The notes: generated by a model from the letters alone, not told the origin. Positions 1 through 7,702 are shown, counted from the stretch's first letter. The stretch is 23,552 bases of DNA from Candidatus Aenigmatarchaeota archaeon (GCA_018304565.1 JAGVVX010000017.1:1-23552), one strand, 5' to 3'. Translations and numbers: made by a program.

Positions 1-1
1 C

Positions 2-391
2 CAGGAAAATTGCTATACAGATTTTGTTGTTGAATGCCGGACAGAATCCGCACGGGCTTCACTGACAAGCTGCAAAGAGGACGAAAGCTTATGCAAGAAA
101 ACGGTCGTATTATGCGGCTCCCGGGTAGACATGCAGCTGATTGAGTATAAGTCAGGCACTTGCGGCTCAAGGCCCATGAGTTTCCTTGCAGAAACCAACA
201 AACAGTCGCAGGGCTGGGAATACGGCGACTCGGCAATAATTAACTTCTGGCGCGGCGATGCTGCAGGCACGTGCTGGCAGCAGGCGGGCTATTTTGCAGC
301 ATGCGGAGATAAGTTTCTGGGTTCCAAGATTTATAACCTGAGCAGAGAAAACTATAACGCAGGCAGCTGCGTGCCGATAGGGTTCTTGTGA
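2..391 (+). CDS. C-terminal part of a Cys-rich, probably secreted protein (5' truncated)
   Basis: The reading frame is open from the window edge to a TGA at 389-391, giving 129 residues of the C-terminus. The start lies outside the window. The visible part has many cysteines (for example ENCYTD, VECRTE, SLCKK, VLCGSR, GTCWQQ, AACGDK, GSCVPIG) and no transmembrane segment. That suits a disulfide-bonded extracellular domain like those of the downstream membrane-anchored proteins. The next gene starts 9 nt after the stop, so the two are probably co-transcribed. I do not recognise the family. The reading frame is well supported; no function can be given. Confidence 0.75.
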   Translation, partial: QENCYTDFVVECRTESARASLTSCKEDESLCKKTVVLCGSRVDMQLIEYKSGTCGSRPMSFLAETNKQSQGWEYGDSAIINFWRGDAAGTCWQQAGYFAACGDKFLGSKIYNLSRENYNAGSCVPIGFL

Positions 392-400
392 GATGATAAG

Positions 401-1291
401 ATGGTAGCCCTGAATATTACATTCGCCGTGATAGTCATGGTGCTGACAGTCGGGATTATTCTTCTTATAGCGTCTGGCACATTCGGGGACATAAAAACGG
501 TCTTCGAAAAATGGAAGCCGCTTCCTGAAATACCAATTACAGGAAAACCCTGCACAAAATCAGATTCAGGCGGTTCATTTGCTATCAAGCTATCAGCAGA
601 AGTAGGAAGGCCTGCCCAGAGCAAGAAACTGGAGCTTATTCCTGTCTTTATTTACGACGGAAAAGTCTACAGAAACGCCGATGGAAAAATTACACTGGAA
701 GACAAAGAAAGCCATACAGTTCCTATCGCGTCTGAAATCATCACGACAAGCATTCCAAAAAAAGGCCAGAGTTACATTGTTGCGCTGCTGGCTGATGACG
801 AAAAATGCGCCAATCTCGTGAAAAGCAAGCCTGCATTTGATGAATTCACTAAGGAATGCGGACAGTTCGTATTGACGACAAAAAGCTTTCCTGTCGAAGG
901 CGATTGTGTAGACACGACATCGTCTGGAACACCTCCATTAACAGGTGGCGGAATAACGGAAATGTTGTCAGTAGAATCTGTTTCGAAAAGTCTCACGCGT
1001 TGTGGCGTCAAAGCAACTGTGAAGAATACTGATGTAACTGAATGGACAGTTACTGACAAAGTGAAAGCTGTTTTGTTTTGCAAGGGGAATCCGGGCCTTC
1101 CACAGATTCCGCTTGTCCAAGAGACAAGAGATTTAACACTAAAGGCAGGAGAATTCCAGATAATAGACTTTTCCGAGGGCTGTGAAAAGGGGCTGGGAAG
1201 ATACAGGGCAGCCGTGATCAAGAACTGCCAAACAGAAAGTTGTAATAATCCAGACATAAATGTTCTCACACAGAAAGAGTTTACATGCTAG
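401..1291 (+). CDS. Membrane-anchored surface protein, pilin-like N-terminus
   Basis: This is a 296-residue protein. An uncharged start is followed by one long hydrophobic helix at about residues 4-27 (ITFAVIVMVLTVGIILLIA). The rest is a hydrophilic, Cys-containing ectodomain. The first half (about 45-165) and the second (about 190-296) both look beta-rich. The second has the alternating pattern of an Ig- or CARDB-like domain, but this is only an impression. The architecture is that of a type-IV-pilin-like or simply N-anchored extracellular protein. It sits 9 nt after the preceding stop and 9 nt before the next small membrane gene, which points to one operon. ATG 401 is the first in-frame start after that stop. 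Family not recognised. Confidence 0.75.
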   Translation: MVALNITFAVIVMVLTVGIILLIASGTFGDIKTVFEKWKPLPEIPITGKPCTKSDSGGSFAIKLSAEVGRPAQSKKLELIPVFIYDGKVYRNADGKITLEDKESHTVPIASEIITTSIPKKGQSYIVALLADDEKCANLVKSKPAFDEFTKECGQFVLTTKSFPVEGDCVDTTSSGTPPLTGGGITEMLSVESVSKSLTRCGVKATVKNTDVTEWTVTDKVKAVLFCKGNPGLPQIPLVQETRDLTLKAGEFQIIDFSEGCEKGLGRYRAAVIKNCQTESCNNPDINVLTQKEFTC

Positions 1292-1300
1292 GTGCATAAC

Positions 1301-1462
1301 ATGCCGGAAACGATACTAGGAATTCCGCTGAATATACTATTTGCTTTAATAATAGTTATTGTGGCTATTGTATTTTCTATATCGCTTCTCTTTGTCAATA
1401 AAGGCTCTGCAGAAAACATAATTTCGATAATCGGCGGCTTCATGGGCTCTTTTTTCCGATAG
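1301..1462 (+). CDS. Small single-helix membrane protein (53 aa)
   Basis: A short frame encodes 53 residues with one strong transmembrane helix (NILFALIIVIVAIVFSIS) and a short glycine-rich tail ending GSFFR. It is preceded by GGTG at 1291-1294 and exactly 6 nt of spacer, the same ribosome-binding arrangement as four other genes here. It lies 9 nt after the previous stop. The size and single helix resemble tiny pilin-like subunits or a structural membrane peptide. No family was recognised; the ribosome-binding site and operon position are what support it. Confidence 0.65.
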   Translation: MPETILGIPLNILFALIIVIVAIVFSISLLFVNKGSAENIISIIGGFMGSFFR

Positions 1463-1524
1463 CTCTTAACCTATTTATGATGAACCGGAGATAAATCCAA
1501 TAAGATATTTTGCTGGTGCCTGGA

Positions 1525-1662
1525 ATGAGAATTGAATACCTGATTATTTCTATAATACTCATGGTCATAGTGCTGCTCGCTCTCATAACTTTCGCCCAGA
1601 ATATCTTTCCCTCGTTCCCGAAAGCTGTAAGCGACTTCCTTTCAAACATAGGCGCGAAATGA
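1525..1662 (+). CDS. Small single-helix membrane protein (45 aa)
   Basis: This 45-residue product starts MRIEYLIISIILMVIV, a single membrane helix at about residues 5-23, followed by a short tail ending SNIGAK. GGTG at 1515-1518 lies exactly 6 nt before the ATG. The GTG inside that motif is in frame but is better read as the ribosome-binding core than as a start. It follows the 53-residue membrane gene by 62 nt, and a strong hairpin plus T-run begins 14 nt after its stop, so it probably closes this operon. Function unknown. Confidence 0.6.
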   Translation: MRIEYLIISIILMVIVLLALITFAQNIFPSFPKAVSDFLSNIGAK

Positions 1663-1675
1663 AATCCTCTATGTT

Positions 1676-1703
1676 ACCAGCAACTAAAGTTGCTGGTTTT
1701 TTT
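1676..1703 (+). terminator. Hairpin plus T7 run, terminator-like
   Basis: A 9-bp perfect stem (ACCAGCAAC / GTTGCTGGT, loop TAAA) runs straight into seven T residues at 1697-1703. It lies just after the last small gene of the first operon and before the promoter of the 574-residue gene. T-tracts terminate archaeal RNA polymerase; whether the stem matters is an inference. Confidence 0.6.
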
Positions 1704-1712
1704 GTGGATGTC

Positions 1713-1764
1713 TTTCGCTATCGTCTCCTCCATCAGCTAAAACTGATGGTTTCCGATAACGAAA
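1713..1764. repeat. Long imperfect hairpin in an intergenic spacer
   Basis: Outer arms TTTCG-c-TATCG (1713-1723) and CGATA-a-CGAAA (1754-1764) enclose a second perfect stem, CCATCAG / CTGATGG (1730-1736 and 1743-1749). It follows the terminator-like hairpin directly. Part of the 1663-1834 spacer, whose other content is a TATA box and ribosome-binding site. Confidence 0.5.
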
Positions 1765-1791
1765 TGATTTGCCATTCTGATCCTCAGCTTC

Positions 1792-1799
1792 TTTTATAC
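1792..1799 (+). promoter_or_regulatory. TATA box for the 574-aa surface protein gene
   Basis: TTTTATAC is centred about 39 nt before the ATG at 1835. Transcription starting about 25 nt downstream would leave a roughly 14-nt leader containing the purine-rich site GAGGAAG at 1824-1830. Confidence 0.5.
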
Positions 1800-1834
1800 C
1801 CGACCTGAACATAGATTTCATTAGAGGAAGATCT

Positions 1835-3559
1835 ATGAAAAAAGGGGCCGCCATTCCGCAGCTTAGCGAAATACTCATCATGGTTCTCATGCTACTTTTC
1901 TTCCTGCTGCTGCTGACGAGCGTCTTTTCAGCTTTTGGCTCAAACGAGCAGGGCGTTGTCCGCCTCAACGCAGAATTGCTGCGCAGCAAGATGGGAGAAG
2001 CCTGCTCGCTGCTTGCTACGGGAAGCGGAAGCGTGAGGATAGACAGGCTTTCTTTCCCGCAGAATACGCCGTACCCTACGGCAGCCCACAGGCTTGTTGA
2101 TGTGCCAGGCTTCCTGGCAAGGACTTACATAAAGCTCACTGCAGATCCCAAATACGTGCTGTATTACGAAGCGTTCCCTGTTGGCGAAGCAGTAGGATGG
2201 GAAGTCTATCATGATTTCGATTATCGCATCATTGCTCCCTTTGATTACTCGAAGCGAGCAGGATCGGACGACGGCCCTATAAATTATATCGACTTTGAGA
2301 GAGAAGAGTACAAAGGCGAGAGAAGTTTTGTTACACTGGTAAAAGAAGCAGCAGACAAGAAAGGAATAAAATCTTCCAGCACTACAGTACCGCTTTCTGT
2401 CGTTGTAAATAACATTATCTTGAACAGTCAATTGAATCCAATACCCAATGAAGATCCAAGACAGTTTGCTGCAGCAAAGATAAGCCGATCAGGCGAGTGG
2501 AAACGTCTTGAAACTGAAAATACTGATACAAAAGCCAAGGAGGGCGACAACACATTTGAATTTTCCAGCTACGTGCTGCTGACGGCGCTCGAGAAGACAT
2601 CACTGAAATACAGGAGCTGCGGCGATAATTCATTATGCCTGAAGACAGCCGATGGCGTTGAAAGGCTCAAGCTTCCGCAATCATGTGATAACATAAAATA
2701 TGTGCAGCTCGAATACGATGCAAGAAATTTACTGGCGGGCAATACTATTGCGATTGGTGGAGCGGCTATTATAGTTGGCGGAGCGGCTGCAGCTGGTCCT
2801 GGAGCTATCGCAGTCACCGCTGGCGGCGCAGCGAAAGCTGCAGGATTAGCCTTAGCAAGAGGAATAGTATTCAGCGTAACAAATCCCATTAAGACAGCTA
2901 TAATCAGCCTGGCGGCTTCTGTGGGATTGACAGCAGCAACAGCAACTGCTGGCTATGCGTTGGGAAAATATCTCAGCTTCTTCCTGTCTTACAAATCGTC
3001 GGATTTCTATCTTGCCTCGCCGTGCATCGCACAGGGCATTGAAATACAAAAAGTCAGCTGCCAGACTTTGTGCAACAAATGGATGTCCTATCCGCTGTAC
3101 GAAGTTACAGCCAACAACAGGGGAGAAAGGCAGTATGTGAAGGCAGGCGACCATTATCAGTGCATAGAAAACATAGACGGCGTCCAGAATCTCACCGTGC
3201 CGGGGCCGCAAGGCGATTGCCTCAAGGTCAAAGTGAAAAACACGCCAGAAGGCTTCTGCTGGACAGCTGATCCGACAAAGGGTTTCAATAATGGATTCTT
3301 TGAAAGCCTAAGTAATTGGGAAACGCAGACAGTTGCAAGCATTTTTGGCTTCACGCCAGTGAAGGATTCTGCTCTGTACATAGACAGCACGCCGGCAATT
3401 GCACTCAAGCCAAGCGCTTCGCCAGAACTCAGCTTAGGTGCCATAAAGGATTTCCTTGAACGCAGATACACATGGAGCTGGCCCGGAAGCGGCGAGAGAA
3501 TCAAACCGCAGCAACCAAGCACACCAGCTCCCGGTGGTTCCGGTCCACAGCCACCTTAG
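1835..3559 (+). CDS. Large pilin-like surface protein with an internal Gly/Ala-rich hydrophobic region
   Basis: The protein has 574 residues. The N-terminus MKKGAAIPQLSE leads into one hydrophobic helix (about 13-33), which resembles a class III (prepilin-type) signal without exactly matching the euryarchaeal QxSxExxxL motif. Residues about 35-290 form a hydrophilic ectodomain. Residues about 300-385 are an unusual Gly/Ala-rich stretch (IGGAAIIVGGAAAAGPG and onward) long enough for two or three membrane passes. A Cys-rich region follows (SPCIAQG, VSCQTLCNKW, YQCIEN, GDCLKV, GFCWTA). The tail is Pro/Gly-rich (PSTPAPGGSGPQPP) and looks like a flexible linker or wall-spanning end. It begins a new transcription unit. 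Likely a large subunit or anchor of a surface assembly; family not recognised. Confidence 0.8.
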   Translation: MKKGAAIPQLSEILIMVLMLLFFLLLLTSVFSAFGSNEQGVVRLNAELLRSKMGEACSLLATGSGSVRIDRLSFPQNTPYPTAAHRLVDVPGFLARTYIKLTADPKYVLYYEAFPVGEAVGWEVYHDFDYRIIAPFDYSKRAGSDDGPINYIDFEREEYKGERSFVTLVKEAADKKGIKSSSTTVPLSVVVNNIILNSQLNPIPNEDPRQFAAAKISRSGEWKRLETENTDTKAKEGDNTFEFSSYVLLTALEKTSLKYRSCGDNSLCLKTADGVERLKLPQSCDNIKYVQLEYDARNLLAGNTIAIGGAAIIVGGAAAAGPGAIAVTAGGAAKAAGLALARGIVFSVTNPIKTAIISLAASVGLTAATATAGYALGKYLSFFLSYKSSDFYLASPCIAQGIEIQKVSCQTLCNKWMSYPLYEVTANNRGERQYVKAGDHYQCIENIDGVQNLTVPGPQGDCLKVKVKNTPEGFCWTADPTKGFNNGFFESLSNWETQTVASIFGFTPVKDSALYIDSTPAIALKPSASPELSLGAIKDFLERRYTWSWPGSGERIKPQQPSTPAPGGSGPQPP

Positions 3560-3613
3560 AGATTAAAAGTCCTTTGCAGAAAAGACAGCAGCTTTCAATG
3601 TCTCTGAGGATAA

Positions 3614-3621
3614 TTATATAC
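3614..3621 (+). promoter_or_regulatory. TATA box, leaderless start at 3643
   Basis: TTATATAC is centred about 26 nt before the ATG at 3643. This predicts a transcript beginning at or very near that ATG. It supports 3643 rather than the longer upstream frame that would overlap the 574-residue gene. Confidence 0.6.
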
Positions 3622-3642
3622 TGCCTTGACAATATTCTCCAT

Positions 3643-4044
3643 ATGAAAGGTTTCATAATATCAAAGACAATAATAATTCTCATGCTTACGCTGATCATGC
3701 TTGGCGCTTTCGCGCCTGCAATCGCCGGTTCTCTGGATGAGTACATAAAAAGAACCCTTTTTGTGCAGACAGAGCAGATGGCAGGCCTGATAAATGTCAT
3801 GCAAGCGTCGCCTTCAGGCACATCGCACAAATTTTTTCTGCCGAAAGGCGAGTGCGAGCTTACGGTAACTAATGGGGTGATCAATCTCACACAAAACAAA
3901 AACAGCATATTGAGGGAAACCATAAGCCACATGGTGGTCGAAGACAAGAAAATATTGTGCATCAAGGGAGAGGACAGGGTTTTCTACATCAAGCGCTGCG
4001 GCGACAGGATATTCATTGATGAACGGGAAAGAAGGTGCAACTGA
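3643..4044 (+). CDS. Small membrane-anchored surface protein (133 aa)
   Basis: The protein starts MKGFIISKTIIILMLTLIML. It has a lysine-glycine start, a hydrophobic helix to about residue 22, then FAPAIAGS, which could serve either as a signal-peptidase site or as a prolonged anchor. The remaining roughly 105 residues are hydrophilic with four cysteines (KGECEL, KILCIKG, KRCGDR, RRCN). The start was chosen by the TATA box about 26 nt upstream; an in-frame extension back to 3472 would overlap the previous gene and lacks a hydrophobic start. The TGA stop overlaps the next ATG (TGATG), so translation is probably coupled. Function unknown; the genomic setting suggests a minor component of the same surface system. 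Confidence 0.75.
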   Translation: MKGFIISKTIIILMLTLIMLGAFAPAIAGSLDEYIKRTLFVQTEQMAGLINVMQASPSGTSHKFFLPKGECELTVTNGVINLTQNKNSILRETISHMVVEDKKILCIKGEDRVFYIKRCGDRIFIDERERRCN

Positions 4045-4871
4045 TGGGCGAGAAGATAATGTCTCCCGGGGAGCAGTTTGCATTTATATTCAGCATGCTG
4101 ATAACGCTGGGTACAATACTGATATTAGTGTCGCTCTTTGTAAGCACCAGGCCTGTTGTCCAGACAGATTCGCTGATAAGAACAAATGCGGAGATTGCTG
4201 ACAACATATTTACTTCGAACCTTGTCGTGCCGCGCGCTGTGTTTGTCGCAAAAGAGCTTGATGGCAGGAAAGGCTCACAGTTGGAGGAGCCTGTGCGGCA
4301 TTGCGGGGCCGGATACTTCATTCAGGTGAAGACAAAAGATGAAGAATGGTCTTTTGGATACCAGCCGGAAATATTCACAGACGGATTGACAGTATCGCAG
4401 GAGTATCCTGCTGCTGTTTCAAAGAACGGCATACAGCCTGCAATGGTTACGCTGACTGTTTACGACAACCTGTTCACAAGAGTGTCCTGCATGGCTGAGA
4501 AGGCGTACAAGCTCGGCGAGATACAAAAAACTGAAATACCATGCGAGCTTCTTATTACCGACAAGAGTGAGATTTCTGATTTTCGCGACTGCACGTTTGC
4601 TCTTTACAGGAAGGAAATGCTTGGAGAAAGGAAATTCATGTGCACGTCGAGCAGACAGGCGGCTTTCGGCAGAACGATGACAGAATGCAGGTATCTTCCT
4701 GATGTTTTCTTTGAGAATACGTTCCTGAATTACACACAGCAACAAAATTCAGCAACTACATTGAAAGCTTATCCGGTGAAGTCACAAACATCATGTCAAG
4801 CAATAAAAATAAATCCGGGCATCATAGCAAAGAAAGGAGAGGTTCGATCGGTGCTGTTTTGCATCGAATGA
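4044..4871 (+). CDS. Membrane-anchored, Cys-containing surface protein (275 aa)
   Basis: ATG 4044 overlaps the preceding TGA and is preceded by GGTG (4034-4037) with a 6-nt spacer. The GTG inside that motif (4035) is in frame but is less likely to be the start. The N-terminus MGEKIMSPGEQFAFIFSMLI runs into one hydrophobic helix (about 12-34, ending ILVSLFVST), followed by an ectodomain of about 240 residues. The ectodomain has regularly spaced cysteines (VRHCGAG, VSCMAE, IPCELL, RDCTFA, FMCTSS, TECRYL, SCQAIK, LFCIE). Glu and Gln just before the helix resemble a pilin start. It is co-transcribed with the 133-residue gene. A run of hairpins begins 5 nt after its stop. Confidence 0.8.
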   Translation: MGEKIMSPGEQFAFIFSMLITLGTILILVSLFVSTRPVVQTDSLIRTNAEIADNIFTSNLVVPRAVFVAKELDGRKGSQLEEPVRHCGAGYFIQVKTKDEEWSFGYQPEIFTDGLTVSQEYPAAVSKNGIQPAMVTLTVYDNLFTRVSCMAEKAYKLGEIQKTEIPCELLITDKSEISDFRDCTFALYRKEMLGERKFMCTSSRQAAFGRTMTECRYLPDVFFENTFLNYTQQQNSATTLKAYPVKSQTSCQAIKINPGIIAKKGEVRSVLFCIE

Positions 4872-4875
4872 ATAT

Positions 4876-5016
4876 CTGCGGTCTGAAGACCGCAGTATTC
4901 TCTCGGAGAGCAAAACTCTCCGGAGTCTCAAAGAAGCAGGCTTCTTTGCAGATTTGCAAGAATGTAGCATTATAAACGACCTGAAGGTCGTTGTATTAGA
5001 AGACTACATTCATTGC
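4876..5016. repeat. Train of different perfect hairpins between two surface-protein genes
   Basis: Successive stems are: CTGCGGTC/GACCGCAG with loop TGAA (4876-4895); CGGAGAG/CTCTCCG with loop CAAAA (4904-4922); CAAAGAAGC/GCTTCTTTG (4929-4948); and an outer GAATGTAG/CTACATTC (4960-4967 with 5004-5011) extended by GCAA/TTGC around one bulged base. The last encloses AACGACC/GGTCGTT with loop TGAA (4975-4992). The stems differ in sequence, so this is not a simple tandem repeat. It fills nearly all of the 4872-5040 spacer, and no clear TATA box is seen. It may be a terminator cluster, a structured leader or a palindromic repeat insertion. Confidence 0.75.
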
Positions 5017-5040
5017 AATAAAGTCATGAGGGATTTGAAA

Positions 5041-5805
5041 ATGAAAGGAGACGTTTCAGCAATAACCCAGACGGTAATTCTGTCACTTATAATGGTAGCT
5101 GTAATTACTGCAGCCTTTACCACAATGATATTTTTTCAGGTTTACCAGCTATATGGCGGCGAAAATACATTCCAGCTCATCGGCATAAACAACAGGCCCT
5201 ATTCGGTTATAGAAAGCCTGACATCATTCAAGCCCAACGACAGGAGCTTTCTTGAAAATGCACTTGAGGCTTCCATAACTGGTGCGCTCACAAAATCAAA
5301 TTCGCAAAACATTCCGCCGCCTTTGGCAGACTTCCTGAATATCTACGGTTTGAAATCATATCAGGTTGCGATAGGGAAAGGTGAAAACAATATTTTCACG
5401 GCTAACAACTTTGTGACTACATGCGGCGAGGGAAAAGGCATGTGCACAGCGTCTGCAGGCAGGGGCAGTAATCCTTGCGGCGAGGGCAGAGAACAGCTAT
5501 CAGACAGATCGACATGCCCAAGAGACCGGGTATGCTGCTCTTTTGCTGTAAACCCGGATGCGAAGAAATGCGGCGCAAATATTGATGGCGTGTGCACCAG
5601 TGCGCCTGTAGGGGCTCTTGCGCCTTCGCTTTCGTGCGGCGAAGGGAGGCAGGTGATAAATGACAACGGGCAGTGCAGGGTCACTGAAGTATGCTGCAAA
5701 TACACAGACCCGATTGACATAGGCATAGCAAGCAATGCAGAAATGCCGCTTGTTTACAAAGGAGAGAAAGTCGGCCAGATAACTGTCGGCGTGTCAAGGA
5801 CATAG
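5041..5805 (+). CDS. Pilin-like surface protein with duplicated Cys-rich motif (254 aa)
   Basis: The start MKGDVSAITQTVILSLIMVA has the Lys-Gly beginning and long helix shared by this cluster (helix about 9-34). A Gln/Asn-containing middle region follows, then a Cys-rich segment (about 125-225) with the same pattern twice: a CGEGR core, about ten residues, C-x4-5-VCC (CGEGREQLSDRSTCPRDRVCC and CGEGRQVINDNGQCRVTEVCC). That suggests an internal duplication of a small disulfide domain. ATG 5041 was chosen because GAGGG at 5028-5032 precedes it and the helix begins nearby; the upstream frame runs into the hairpin region. The next gene follows after 9 nt. No family name can be given. Confidence 0.75.
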   Translation: MKGDVSAITQTVILSLIMVAVITAAFTTMIFFQVYQLYGGENTFQLIGINNRPYSVIESLTSFKPNDRSFLENALEASITGALTKSNSQNIPPPLADFLNIYGLKSYQVAIGKGENNIFTANNFVTTCGEGKGMCTASAGRGSNPCGEGREQLSDRSTCPRDRVCCSFAVNPDAKKCGANIDGVCTSAPVGALAPSLSCGEGRQVINDNGQCRVTEVCCKYTDPIDIGIASNAEMPLVYKGEKVGQITVGVSRT

Positions 5806-5814
5806 GTGTTAAAA

Positions 5815-7221
5815 ATGAAAGGCGCAGGGGACACGATAAGCAGGATTGTGATGATAGTTACAGTCGTGCTTATATTTTCTTTTCTTGTTGCCAGCGCTTT
5901 TTCGAACAGCCTGAAAACGCAGAAGATAGTGCTTGAAGAAACTGAACTGTTCAATGTCAAGAACACATTCTTCCTCGCCAATAAAAGCCTTGCAGAGACA
6001 TGGCGGCTGTCAACGATACAATCTGTGTTTTATACAGGAGATACAAGCATTGAATGTGGTTTTGATCCAGCCGGGAGAAACCTTCTCATAGGCGAAAAAT
6101 ACTGGCTCAGAACGCCCATTGCAAATGCAAAAACAAACAAGGCGGGGGCGATGCTTGTGCCTGAAGACGGGCAGAAATACAACAAGGAAACGACACCCAT
6201 GATCTGCGGGCCTGACAGAAATCACCTTGAAGAGGTGCTTAACAAAAAGATGGCTGAGTTTTCGAAAGGAGCAAGCATCAAGGCTAACAATCTTGACGTT
6301 GATGTAAGGGATGTCAGGTCCAGCGTGAAGGCGGAGGATGAAAAGATTGTAAGCACGACATCTTATGCATTGGAAGTTTCTTCAGGCGGATGCGCAAACA
6401 GCATCAGCTGTGCCAGCACGATAACAAAAAACGTATCATCGATAGATGTTGAGCTTGGAAGGATGGTTGACGTCGCAAGGCAGATAGTTTATCAGGGCGC
6501 GGCGCCTGTGACTGTCGATATCCCCGTCGGCAGCCTTCTTGACTACTCAACGGCTTTTATTCAGTTTCTTGTCGATCCTGCCACAAAGGAAGAACTCAGC
6601 AATATAGGCTACATTTATTCGCTGAAATTTCAGGATATTTTCGCCACAGAAACTTTCAGCCTGCCTGTAACAAACAGCTGGCCGGAATATATAGACAAAC
6701 AGAGGACCATAATATCGACAATAGCGATGTGGAGGAATCTTTTCAGCTTCAGGGGCACTTACCTGAAGAATTCTGATATAATTGTGAGTTTCAGCAAACA
6801 AGAGCTGATATCGCCGCCGCAGGGTGCGGGAATGATGCTCCGGGGCACAGGACTGATTTTCCACTACGACATTACAATAACTATCAGGGACAAAGGCCAG
6901 TACTATTTTCACAACGTGAACGAGAATAAATTCGAGAAAAGGCAGCCCGAGCTGCAGCTTAAGGCAGAGGACTACGTGCCTGCAATAGACTGCACAGAGA
7001 AGGGCGTATTGGAGGCGATACAGATGAGAAATAACAACAATAAGCTGCAGCGCATATTCAACTGGGAGCCTTCAAAGAGGCAGCTCATGTGCTTCCAGGG
7101 TATCCTGTATTCCTGCGGAGACCTGCAGATACCTAACCTGCCGCGGCAGAATATAATAGGCGTTGGCAATAACATGCCGGACGGCTTCTGGAAATGCACG
7201 GCTGGCGGGATAACAACCTAG
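5815..7221 (+). CDS. Large pilin-like surface protein (468 aa)
   Basis: The N-terminus MKGAGDTISRIVMIVTVVLI is followed by a single helix (about 9-31) and a roughly 430-residue ectodomain. The ectodomain is mostly mixed alpha/beta in appearance, with scattered cysteines (IECGFD, MICGPD, GGCANSISCAS, AIDCTE, LMCFQG, YSCGD, WKCTAG). GTG at 5806 is in frame, but it lies within GGTG (5805-5808), which sits exactly 6 nt before ATG 5815, so the shorter start is preferred. It is the last gene of the plus-strand block that begins at 3643 and converges on the minus-strand gene ending at 7253. A surface or pseudopilin-complex role is inferred from architecture only. Confidence 0.8.
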   Translation: MKGAGDTISRIVMIVTVVLIFSFLVASAFSNSLKTQKIVLEETELFNVKNTFFLANKSLAETWRLSTIQSVFYTGDTSIECGFDPAGRNLLIGEKYWLRTPIANAKTNKAGAMLVPEDGQKYNKETTPMICGPDRNHLEEVLNKKMAEFSKGASIKANNLDVDVRDVRSSVKAEDEKIVSTTSYALEVSSGGCANSISCASTITKNVSSIDVELGRMVDVARQIVYQGAAPVTVDIPVGSLLDYSTAFIQFLVDPATKEELSNIGYIYSLKFQDIFATETFSLPVTNSWPEYIDKQRTIISTIAMWRNLFSFRGTYLKNSDIIVSFSKQELISPPQGAGMMLRGTGLIFHYDITITIRDKGQYYFHNVNENKFEKRQPELQLKAEDYVPAIDCTEKGVLEAIQMRNNNNKLQRIFNWEPSKRQLMCFQGILYSCGDLQIPNLPRQNIIGVGNNMPDGFWKCTAGGITT

Positions 7222-7252
7222 ACAAAATCAAAAAGACTTGCGCGCTGTTTAA

Positions 7253-7663
7253 TCATTTTGCAGCAGGGGCTTTTGGTCTTGTGCCTGCAGGACAATACAA
7301 TGTGCAGCAGTCAAAGACGCAATCTTTTTCAGCTACTATCTTGCACTGGCTTGAATCGCCAACGGTGCTGCAGAGGGGTTGGCAATTCGGATATCCTTGG
7401 ATTCTCCCGCAATAAAACGTAAGCCTTTTCAGTGTTTCCTGTCCTTCTTTCGAGGATTTCACAGAATCGTAGCCCGTTTGTATGCACTTGTTATCCTGCC
7501 GCAGGTAAGCGCCGCACCATTCGCGCTGGCCGTTCAGCAAATCCACTGTTGTCTGGCCCCTGCCAAACTGAAGATTGAAGAAATAAGTGAGCGCCGTGAA
7601 TACTGTAAGTGAGAGTATGAGTATAATTATTGTCTCGAGCGCCAGAGACATTCCCTTGGACAT
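7253..7663 (-). CDS. Small pilin-like Cys-rich surface protein (136 aa)
   Basis: MSKGMSLALETIIILILSLT is a prepilin-like start: Lys-Gly, then a Glu just before a helix (about 9-28). The roughly 105-residue ectodomain has ten cysteines (WCGAY, NKCIQT, FYCGRI, NCQPLCST, QCKIV, DCVFDCCTLYC) and ends in a basic, Ala/Pro-rich tail. It is the only surface gene of this cluster on the minus strand and shares a bidirectional promoter region with the next one. Calling it an actual pilin is an inference from the N-terminus; the Cys-rich head is unlike standard archaeal pilins I know. Confidence 0.75.
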   Translation of the reverse strand: MSKGMSLALETIIILILSLTVFTALTYFFNLQFGRGQTTVDLLNGQREWCGAYLRQDNKCIQTGYDSVKSSKEGQETLKRLTFYCGRIQGYPNCQPLCSTVGDSSQCKIVAEKDCVFDCCTLYCPAGTRPKAPAAK

Positions 7664-7694
7664 GCTGTATTTTTTGTCGCAGCTTGACTTAAAC

Positions 7695-7702
7695 TTTATA
7701 TA
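7695..7702. promoter_or_regulatory. Shared, near-palindromic TATA element for divergent genes
   Basis: TTTATATA on the plus strand reads TATATAAA on the minus strand, within CTTTATATACC. It is about 34 nt from the plus-strand ATG (7733) and about 35 nt from the minus-strand ATG (7663), so one box could serve both pilin-like genes. AGTGG at 7724-7728 is the likely ribosome-binding core for the plus-strand gene. Confidence 0.5.

Noticed and set aside
772..1269. Long minus-strand open frame (165 codons) opposite the 296-aa gene
   Set aside because: It is antisense to a gene with a clear anchor helix and operon context, with no promoter or family features.
1940..3522. Several minus-strand frames of 70-160 codons opposite the 574-aa gene
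   Set aside because: All are shadows of the plus-strand coding pattern; none has a recognisable domain or start signal.
4954..5040. Longer N-terminus for the 254-aa surface protein
   Set aside because: The extension runs through the hairpin train and puts 29 hydrophilic residues before the membrane helix, unlike its neighbours.
7379..7612. Plus-strand 77-codon frame opposite the 136-aa pilin-like gene
   Set aside because: Antisense shadow of a Cys-rich gene with a good prepilin-like start.
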